Shown here one piece after another: positions 1 through 5,259 of a stretch of 9,109 bases of DNA. The stretch comes from Dehalococcoidia bacterium (GTDB taxonomy: Bacteria; Chloroflexota; Dehalococcoidia; Dehalococcoidales; JAUVZE01). The DNA lies in contig SOJS01000015.1 of assembly GCA_004376435.1 (NCBI GenBank), positions 1 through 9,109 of the forward strand, in the 5' to 3' direction. Positions within the stretch are counted from its first letter, which is position 1; every line of letters begins with the position of its first letter. Made by a program: the position numbers and the translations under genes. Under the pieces are notes generated by a model. It made no database searches and had not been told where the DNA came from. It saw only the letters and a program-made list of their open reading frames with translations.

Positions 1-1302
1 CACCTCAAACCTATATAGCTTTATCGGCTCGTCGGGGGCGATGCCTGCCTTCTGGCGGCAGATGCCAATCTGAGAGTCAACGTCATCCACCCCCTCAAGG
101 TCAGGCAGAAGTAAGCCCCGCCTGAAGCCAGCCTCCACAATCACCCCATACTTCTTGGGGTCTAGCTGGTCCTGGCTCTCTATCGGCTCCGGGGGGGTAA
201 GGACATCGACGCTGTAGCTGATGTTTTTGAGCTCATCGGGGGCAATCGGGGGGAAGCGGGGGTCCCTGGTGGCGGAGCTGATGGCGTTAGTGATAATCTC
301 CTCGGCAACATTCTTCTGGGTGGCTTCAAAGGTGCCGATGCAGCCCCGCAGCTCACCAAACTTGTGCAGGGAGACAAAGACGCCGGCCCTATCCCTCATC
401 TCCAGAGTAAGCTCCGCCGGTGGCTGGGGAATCTTGTCCTCCCTGACATGACTCTCCACAGTACCCTTGGCTAATTTTACCAGCGGGTGCATCTCCCGCC
501 GGCTTATTATTATCCCGGCATAGCCAACCACGCTGGAATAATCGCCGCTGACATCACCGCTGGTCTGGTATTTAACCAGCTCAGCCCCCTTTGCCCCCAA
601 TCTCTTGGCAGCAGTAATAAGGCTGACCACCGGGGCATAGCCACACATTGATATATTCAGTTCGTCCACCCGCCGTAACAGCTCGTCCTCATCCAGATTC
701 AGCATGGCTTCTATCGCCTGGTTGTCCTTTCTTCGGGCAGACTCCTGTGGCTCATAGTGGGTCATATCACTTGAGGCGATGATTACCACTTCTCTACCTA
801 GGTTCTTGACTGCCTGGGCTATCTCCTGACCAATCTGTTTACATACAGCACCGGTAGAGTAGCCAAGGATAATAGGCACCAGCTTAATATCCTTCTTGAA
901 ATACTGCAAAAACGGGAGCTGAACTTCAATGGAGTGCTCACTCTGATGCGCCCGGTAGTCTTCCTGCAGAAGATTGGATATAGCTAGAATTTGCCCCGCC
1001 AGTTTTGAATCAATCTCCACCTCGCCCAGAGGTGTTTGCCAGACGCCCTGGGTCATAATACTGAGCGGTTTTCCGCTCCCGGTATGGTTGGGGCCAATAA
1101 TTATAAAGGTATCCTTAAATTTGATCCTGGATATCACCGCCCCGGCCACCGGCCCGGAGTAGACATAGCCGGCATGGGGAGAGACAAGACCAATTACCTC
1201 TTCCTTTTCCCCCCGCTCATCAACCAGCCCTCTAATCATGTCTCTGAGCTGGGAGGTTGACTTAGGATAAAATTGCCCGGCGACAACTGGATTCCTAATC
1301 AT
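1..1302 (-). CDS. amrB/amrA: AmmeMemoRadiSam proteins B and A fused: MEMO1-like domain plus AMMECR1 domain (3' end off the window)
   Basis: The reading frame is open for 434 codons from ATG at 1302 to base 1, with no stop. It was found by direct translation. Residues 1 to about 265 are MEMO1-like. They contain PHAGY (His43), GPNH (His73), SSDMTH (His182) and SMCGYAP (Cys220), which line up with the metal-site residues His49, His81, His192 and Cys244 of human MEMO1. Residues from about 275 onward are an AMMECR1 domain with its hallmark LRGCIG at 318-323. In many genomes these are two separate genes; here they are one polypeptide. The protein ends at the edge with a KLYRFEV-like segment typical of the AMMECR1 C terminus, so only a few residues are probably missing. 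The start is set by AGGAGG five bases upstream and by an ATGA overlap with amrS, implying coupled translation. The family is linked to redox or metal-dependent modification, but its substrate is not settled. Confidence 0.93.
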   Translation of the reverse strand, partial: MIRNPVVAGQFYPKSTSQLRDMIRGLVDERGEKEEVIGLVSPHAGYVYSGPVAGAVISRIKFKDTFIIIGPNHTGSGKPLSIMTQGVWQTPLGEVEIDSKLAGQILAISNLLQEDYRAHQSEHSIEVQLPFLQYFKKDIKLVPIILGYSTGAVCKQIGQEIAQAVKNLGREVVIIASSDMTHYEPQESARRKDNQAIEAMLNLDEDELLRRVDELNISMCGYAPVVSLITAAKRLGAKGAELVKYQTSGDVSGDYSSVVGYAGIIISRREMHPLVKLAKGTVESHVREDKIPQPPAELTLEMRDRAGVFVSLHKFGELRGCIGTFEATQKNVAEEIITNAISSATRDPRFPPIAPDELKNISYSVDVLTPPEPIESQDQLDPKKYGVIVEAGFRRGLLLPDLEGVDDVDSQIGICRQKAGIAPDEPIKLYRFEV

Positions 1303-2339
1303 GATGACCTCCTCTCTGCCACCCCTACCCTGAAATTGATTTCTGCCCCGCAGAACCGGCACCTTGAATCCTCCAGCCCGGTTACCTCAGCCTGATAGCC
1401 AAACCTCTGCACCAGCAGCTTGCCGCAGTGGTAGCAGGTGGTGTTCTCGTCCTTATGACCGGGGACATTGCCGGCATAGACAAACTCAAGCCCCGCCTTC
1501 CGACCAATATCACAGGCATGCTCCAGAGTGGCCAGTGGGGTCGGTGGCAGGTTCATCATATTGTGCTGTGGATAGAAGCGGGTAACATGCCATGGTGTTA
1601 GCTCGCCTAGGTTGTCCCGTATCCAGCTGGCAATCCCCTCAAGTTGCTGGTCATCATCATTCATAGTGGGGATAATGTTGGTCACCACCTCAACATGCAT
1701 CTGCCACTTATCCTTGGCCCGCTTGGTCACCTCAAGTATCCCCCGCCAGCGGGGTATCTTGGTTAGCTCCCGGTAGAAGGAATCGCTAAAGCCCTTGATA
1801 TCAACCCGCCATGCATCCAGGTAGGGTCCAATAGTATCCAGCGCCTGCGGAGAAAGGTAGCCATTGGTGACATAGACGGTGTAGAGATTATTTTTCTTAG
1901 CCAGCTTCGCCGAGTCAAGGGTATACTCAAACCATATCGTCGGCTCGTTGTATGTCCAGGCAATGCCCTGACAGTGAGAGCTTTTAGCCAGCTCTATTGC
2001 TGTCTGGGGCGAAATATCCCGTGAGTCCAGCCACGGCTCACCAGGAGGCGGGCAGGAGATTTCCCAGTTCTGGCAGTGCTGGCAGTGAAAGTTACACCCC
2101 CAGCTACCTAGTGAGAGGGCAAGAGTGGAGGGGAAAAAGTGAAACAGAGGTTTCTTTTCAATGGGGTCGGCGGCTACTGAAGATGTTTTGGCGTAGTTCA
2201 TGTTGTAGAGGATGCCGCCACGGTTATGGTACATGCGGCAGACACCAAACTTACCCTGACCGATGCGGCAATACCACTGGCAGGTATGGCACTGCACCCT
2301 GGAGTCAGACAGCTTTTCGTAGAGCATTGCTTCATGCAT
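1299..2339 (-). CDS. amrS: AmmeMemoRadiSam system radical SAM enzyme
   Basis: A protein of 346 residues in the AmrS family, related to pyruvate formate-lyase activating enzymes. It has an N-terminal cysteine cluster C17-x2-C20-x3-C24-x9-C34, the radical SAM [4Fe-4S] motif C82-x3-C86-x2-C89 inside GCNFHCQHCQNW, and a C-terminal zinc-ribbon-like pair C302-x2-C305 and C327-x2-C330. Family knowledge: it makes a 5'-deoxyadenosyl radical, and the target is unknown. The ATG at 2339 (MHEAMLYEKL) is chosen because family members begin at this point. A longer frame from TTG at 2372 would place a TATAAT element inside the gene. Its stop codon overlaps the start of the downstream MEMO1-AMMECR1 gene by four bases, and the last codons double as that gene's Shine-Dalgarno sequence. 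All three parts of the AmmeMemoRadiSam set therefore lie in one two-gene operon. Confidence 0.95.
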   Translation of the reverse strand: MHEAMLYEKLSDSRVQCHTCQWYCRIGQGKFGVCRMYHNRGGILYNMNYAKTSSVAADPIEKKPLFHFFPSTLALSLGSWGCNFHCQHCQNWEISCPPPGEPWLDSRDISPQTAIELAKSSHCQGIAWTYNEPTIWFEYTLDSAKLAKKNNLYTVYVTNGYLSPQALDTIGPYLDAWRVDIKGFSDSFYRELTKIPRWRGILEVTKRAKDKWQMHVEVVTNIIPTMNDDDQQLEGIASWIRDNLGELTPWHVTRFYPQHNMMNLPPTPLATLEHACDIGRKAGLEFVYAGNVPGHKDENTTCYHCGKLLVQRFGYQAEVTGLEDSRCRFCGAEINFRVGVAERRSS

Positions 2340-2355
2340 GGCTACTCTACAAGTT

Positions 2356-2364
2356 ATTATAGCA
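2356..2364 (-). promoter_or_regulatory. Extended -10 promoter for amrS
   Basis: On the minus strand the sequence TGCTATAAT matches an extended -10 element (TGnTATAAT). No good -35 lies at 16-18 bases, as is common for extended -10 promoters. Transcription would start near 2349, giving a leader of only about 10 bases before the ATG at 2339. A second TATAAT lies at 2379-2384 inside an AGCAC/GTGCT inverted repeat. Inferred from motif only. Confidence 0.45.
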
Positions 2365-2392
2365 CTCGGCAATTATCAATTATAGTGCTCTT

Positions 2393-2398
2393 AAAAAA
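2393..2398 (-). terminator. U-run directly after tRNA-Asn, possible weak terminator
   Basis: Six consecutive T on the minus strand begin three bases after the encoded CCA end of tRNA-Asn. The folded acceptor/T-arm could act as the terminating hairpin, or the run may only aid release. There is no dedicated stem-loop, so transcription may continue into amrS. Confidence 0.3.
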
Positions 2399-2400
2399 GC

Positions 2401-2475
2401 TGGCTCCCCGAGCTGGACTCGAACCAACAACCTAGCGGTTAACAGCCGCCCGCTCTACCATTGAGCTATCGGGGA
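2401..2475 (-). tRNA. tRNA-Asn (anticodon GTT), CCA encoded
   Basis: The cloverleaf folds fully. The acceptor stem TCCCCGA/TCGGGGA has 7 pairs, the D stem is GCTC/GAGC, and the anticodon stem is GGCGG/CCGCT with loop CTGTTAA giving anticodon GTT. The T stem is GTTGG/CCAGC with loop TTCGAGT. The discriminator base is G and CCA is genomically encoded at 2401-2403. It lies between fdhE and amrS on the same strand. Confidence 0.97.
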
Positions 2476-2508
2476 ATGTTCTAACTTTTGCCGCGGGCGT
2501 CAGTCACC

Positions 2509-2537
2509 ATTATCATCTCTGTCAGGGAGAAAGTCAA
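2509..2537 (-). promoter_or_regulatory. Sigma70-type promoter for tRNA-Asn
   Basis: Reading the minus strand, TTGACT (2537-2532) and GATAAT (2514-2509) are separated by 17 bases. The -10 lies about 33 bases before the tRNA 5' end at 2475, leaving room for a short leader to be removed by RNase P. It lies in the 105-base gap after fdhE. No convincing fdhE terminator was seen in that gap, only an inverted repeat GTCAGGG/CCCTGAC (2572-2578 and 2521-2527) whose second arm falls in the promoter spacer. Confidence 0.65.
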
Positions 2538-2580
2538 GCTCACCAAGGCTACCTGAAGACAGTGGCAAAAACCCTGACCG

Positions 2581-3432
2581 CTAAATTGCCCACCCCGGTT
2601 TGTACCCTTTCTCCTGTGCCTGCCTGTCCATGTCCAGGGTCATTACTCGCTCCAGTGGTAATAGCACCTCGGCCTCAGTACGCCTGAGGTCAATCGCCTT
2701 AATGTAGGTATGGCATTGCTCACAGACATATAAGCGGTATAAATATGACTCTTCCTCATCAGTGAAATAGGCTAGACCATCCTGATTCTGATTGCCGCAG
2801 TAAGGGCACTGCAAGCGGAGAAAGAGCCACTCAGCATCACACTGCGAGCAGAGCAAAAATCTAGCCCCCCTCTCCCTGTCCAGATAAGCAAAGTCCGGCT
2901 TACCACCGCAGATTGGGCAGTAATTTCGCCGCCATATCTCCTGGTCCACCGCCGGCATTAGCAGTTTTGAATAGGCAGAGAGGAAGGGTTTTAGGGTCGC
3001 CCTTATCGCCGAGGCAAGTAGCACATCATCAACACCCTGTTTTTTAGCCAAGGCTTTCAGGGAACGTCCCCGGTACCAGGTAATGACAGCCCTCTTCAAA
3101 AGGGGTAAGTTACGGCTGATATTTTTCAGCTTCTCGCCCTCTTCCGGTGAGCTAGAAGGGTCTTTGGCCAGCCAGAGAGCAACCTGTTCAAGGACCTCCG
3201 GCACCTGATGCCAGTCAGGGGAAAAGTCCGATGGCAAAAGTAGCGGTATTCCCTGGTGCAATCGGTCACGCACCAAATCTCCAGCCAGTTTCGGTTTGGT
3301 AACAACTATGCCGGACTTGGCTTTGCTCTGTATCTGCAGCAGCTCACGATAAAGCTGGATGATGCCGGAGGGCTGGCTCTCCCCCTCCCATTCCTTCAGT
3401 CTATCCAGAATCTTGTTATCTATCTCGCTCGT
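2581..3432 (-). CDS. fdhE: Formate dehydrogenase accessory/maturation protein FdhE, probable ACG start
   Basis: FdhE is a cytoplasmic rubredoxin-like protein needed for active Tat-exported formate dehydrogenases. The predicted 283 residues compare with about 309 in E. coli. Four CxxC pairs are visible: C172/C175 (CPIC), C195/C198 (CSQC), C209/C212 (CPYC) and C237/C240 (CEQC). The C-terminal end (TLDMDRQAQEKGY) also matches the family. The first canonical start, TTG at 3276, has no well-placed ribosome site and would remove about 52 residues. The frame stays open upstream to a TAG at 3460-3462 and encodes plausible FdhE N-terminal sequence. No ATG, GTG or TTG occurs in that upstream part. AAGGAGG at 3440-3446 lies exactly seven bases before an in-frame ACG at 3430-3432, which is therefore taken as the start. 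GTG at 3273 is the fallback. It follows the nrfD-type gene after 134 bases and may have its own promoter. Confidence 0.9.
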   Translation of the reverse strand, partial: TSEIDNKILDRLKEWEGESQPSGIIQLYRELLQIQSKAKSGIVVTKPKLAGDLVRDRLHQGIPLLLPSDFSPDWHQVPEVLEQVALWLAKDPSSSPEEGEKLKNISRNLPLLKRAVITWYRGRSLKALAKKQGVDDVLLASAIRATLKPFLSAYSKLLMPAVDQEIWRRNYCPICGGKPDFAYLDRERGARFLLCSQCDAEWLFLRLQCPYCGNQNQDGLAYFTDEEESYLYRLYVCEQCHTYIKAIDLRRTEAEVLLPLERVMTLDMDRQAQEKGYKPGWAI

Positions 3433-3446
3433 GGCCCGGCCTCCTT
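3430..3446 (-). promoter_or_regulatory. Ribosome binding site and ACG initiation codon of fdhE
   Basis: Minus strand AAGGAGG, then seven bases, then ACG AGC GAG ATA. The site is a near-perfect match to the 16S rRNA tail at ideal spacing, but the codon at the start position is ACG, one transition from ATG. It is either a genuine weak non-AUG start or a recent mutation or sequence error. Confidence 0.6.
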
Positions 3447-3473
3447 CTTGAAAATAGTTTGGCTACAGAATAG

Positions 3474-3506
3474 CTTGGCTCCTCGCCGCTGGGGCGTGGA
3501 GCCAAG
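3474..3506 (-). other. Strong stem-loop in the fdhE leader
   Basis: A perfect 9-bp inverted repeat CTTGGCTCC/GGAGCCAAG (3498-3506 and 3474-3482) continues past a single A-A mismatch into CGCC/GGCG, leaving a five-base loop. The total is 13 pairs, mostly G-C. No U-tract follows, so an intrinsic terminator is unlikely. It lies between the NrfD-type gene and the fdhE ribosome site and could stabilise or separate the upstream mRNA, or modulate fdhE. Confidence 0.7.
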
Positions 3507-3518
3507 TGACAAGCTAAA

Positions 3519-3547
3519 ACCCTAAAGGGGTGTTAAGATAAAGTCAA
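3519..3547 (-). promoter_or_regulatory. Possible internal promoter for fdhE
   Basis: Minus strand TTGACT (3547-3542) and TAGGGT (3524-3519) are 17 bases apart. The -35 is good and the -10 is poor (three of six matches). A start near 3512 would give an 80-base leader containing the 3474-3506 stem-loop. A short CCC-TTTA-GGG-TTTT sequence overlaps the -10 and could instead act as a weak terminator. Confidence 0.35.
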
Positions 3548-3566
3548 GCGACCCCTGTCCTGATAA

Positions 3567-4454
3567 CTATATCTGACCTCCAATTACAATCACTGCTCTC
3601 AGGATGAGACCGCCCAGTATTACAAATACCGAGGAGGTGATAACAGTGCGCCAGACACCCCCAGTCTCAAGCTTCTTCCCCCAGCTAGCAAACTCTAACC
3701 CCAGCGGAATGAGCAGTGCCAGTAGGACGACGCCCAGCCAAAATGGCAAGGCTAATGCTCCGCTAGTGAGCAGTGCCAGTGCCTCACTGGTGCCGGCGGT
3801 GGAGGAGGCACTTAGCCAGATAGCGTAGCCGACCAGCACCACTAACTCGACCACAATTAAGATAGCATCTGCTTCCGCCAGCCGACTTACCATCTTCCCC
3901 GGGACTAACCGAGTGCGACCAGTAGCACCACTAATAATGAGCATGGCCACTCCAGTAGAGACAGCCGAGGCAACGAAAAGGGCAGGTAAGAGAAGCGTGC
4001 CTGTCCACAGCGGCTGACTGCTGGTGGCAAGGAGGACGCCGGTGTAAGCCATGACCAGTATGGCGAATACAAAGCCAATCCAAGATAGGGCTCCTGTTAT
4101 CTGCCGCAGGCCACGCCCTGCCTCTTGACTAAGGCTAGCTTCAGCCCACCACAGGATAGCCATTACGACGGCAACACCGATCCATATCAGCAAAATCCAG
4201 GTGCCTATTGACATGGGCGATACTGCCTTAAACACGGTCAGCAGATGCCAGAAACGGATGGGGTTGCCCAGGTCGGCAACCAGAAGTATTACCCCGACTA
4301 CAGCTAGAGGAGCACCCAGATAGGTGGCTATTCTTAGAAGCTGACCGTTGCCGTTGCCAGTAAAACGCTCAGCCAGAAAGGCGGCGAAGTAAGCACCCCC
4401 AGCCATTCCTGCCAGCCATAGATAAAGCCAAATTGGTGCACTCCAGGTGGTCAT
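3567..4454 (-). CDS. nrfD: NrfD/PsrC-type membrane subunit of formate dehydrogenase (menaquinone reductase)
   Basis: A very hydrophobic protein of 295 residues with eight predicted membrane helices, at roughly 7-27, 39-60, 81-106, 119-142, 151-176, 193-215, 227-253 and 267-293. The opening motif WLYLWLAGMAGGAYF and the overall layout match the NrfD/PsrC family, whose members exchange electrons with quinones without bound haem. It takes the place of the cytochrome b subunit FdnI of E. coli formate dehydrogenase-N. The start ATG overlaps the stop of the iron-sulphur subunit gene by four bases (ATGA), and GGAGG lies six bases upstream, so translation is probably coupled. Expected role: pass electrons from the iron-sulphur subunit to menaquinone in the cytoplasmic membrane. 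Assignment to the family is firm; the exact quinone and any proton movement are inference. Confidence 0.92.
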   Translation of the reverse strand: MTTWSAPIWLYLWLAGMAGGAYFAAFLAERFTGNGNGQLLRIATYLGAPLAVVGVILLVADLGNPIRFWHLLTVFKAVSPMSIGTWILLIWIGVAVVMAILWWAEASLSQEAGRGLRQITGALSWIGFVFAILVMAYTGVLLATSSQPLWTGTLLLPALFVASAVSTGVAMLIISGATGRTRLVPGKMVSRLAEADAILIVVELVVLVGYAIWLSASSTAGTSEALALLTSGALALPFWLGVVLLALLIPLGLEFASWGKKLETGGVWRTVITSSVFVILGGLILRAVIVIGGQI

Positions 4455-5227
4455 CTTACGCCTCCTTCTACTTTAGACTTTTGCTCCGCCTCAATCTGCT
4501 TCTTTCGCTTGAAGAGGAGCCAGAAAGGCAGTGCGGCTAGCACCCCGGCGGTAACAACACCGCTCAGCCATTGAGCCAGTACGGTTGATGTTGCTACCTC
4601 AGGCGTTTCCGGCAAACCAAGGGCTGAAGGCCTTTCAGTGAGAACATAGATGGTGTGCAAACCGCCCAATTCATCGGCACCATATACATTGGCATTGGGA
4701 TAGCCATAATCACTAATCAGGGTTTGCACTCTCTGTTCTGCCATAGCAATTAAGTCTGCCCGTTCGCCGAATTTTATCGCCCCCGGTGGACAGGTCTTGG
4801 CACAGGCAGGTTCAAGCCCGTTGCCAATGCGGTCAATACAGAAGGTGCACTTGCGGGCGGTGCCGGTGATTTCATCCCGATGAGGGACGTTATAGGGGCA
4901 GGCCAGAACACAGTAACCACAGCCGATGCACTGCTTCTGGTCAATAAGCACCACCTCGCCCTGGTGAGATATCGCCCCGGTAGGGCATACCTTCTCACAG
5001 CTGGCATCAACGCAGTGCATACAGGTATGCGCCCGGAATAACCACTCCCCGGGGCGTTCCCTGAACTCCACCTTTATCCAAGTATTTCCCGATAGATGCG
5101 GGGGGTTTTCATAGGTCCCAAGCTGCTTGGTCTCTTCTGCCGGCAGTTCATTCCACTGCTTACAGGCAACCTGACAACCCCGGCAAGCAGTGCACTTAGA
5201 AGTATCAATCAGCCTAGCTTTTGGCAT
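4451..5227 (-). CDS. fdnH: Formate dehydrogenase iron-sulphur subunit with C-terminal membrane anchor
   Basis: A protein of 258 residues that carries electrons from FdnG to the membrane subunit. Sixteen cysteines form four [4Fe-4S] sites: C12/C15/C18/C22, C69/C72/C77/C81, C100/C103/C106/C110 and C127/C130/C142/C146, with ligands exchanged between motifs as usual in the FdnH/PsrB family. After the ferredoxin-like core there is one hydrophobic helix at about 217-239 (LSGVVTAGVLAALPFWLLF) followed by the basic sequence KRKK, so the C terminus is probably cytoplasmic and the clusters outside, as in E. coli FdnH. There is no signal peptide of its own, consistent with export together with FdnG as a complex. 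GGAGGG five bases before the ATG supports the start. The gene is 32 bases downstream of fdnG and overlaps the NrfD-type gene. Confidence 0.95.
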   Translation of the reverse strand: MPKARLIDTSKCTACRGCQVACKQWNELPAEETKQLGTYENPPHLSGNTWIKVEFRERPGEWLFRAHTCMHCVDASCEKVCPTGAISHQGEVVLIDQKQCIGCGYCVLACPYNVPHRDEITGTARKCTFCIDRIGNGLEPACAKTCPPGAIKFGERADLIAMAEQRVQTLISDYGYPNANVYGADELGGLHTIYVLTERPSALGLPETPEVATSTVLAQWLSGVVTAGVLAALPFWLLFKRKKQIEAEQKSKVEGGVR

Positions 5228-5259
5228 TGTCGCCCTCCTTTACGCAGCATCTTTATCTC

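Noticed and set aside
2340..2372. TTG at 2372 as the start of amrS.
   Set aside because: It adds residues not typical of the family and would put the TGCTATAAT element within the coding sequence. ATG at 2339 begins at the usual family position.
1997..2435. Plus-strand frames opposite amrS and tRNA-Asn.
   Set aside because: They are antisense to a well-supported gene and a tRNA and resemble no protein family.
3274..3276. TTG at 3276 as the start of fdhE.
   Set aside because: The GGAG upstream is only two bases away and the family-like N-terminal region upstream would be lost. GTG at 3273 remains a weaker alternative.
3474..3506. Rho-independent terminator after the NrfD-type gene.
   Set aside because: The stem is strong, but neither strand shows a run of U after it.
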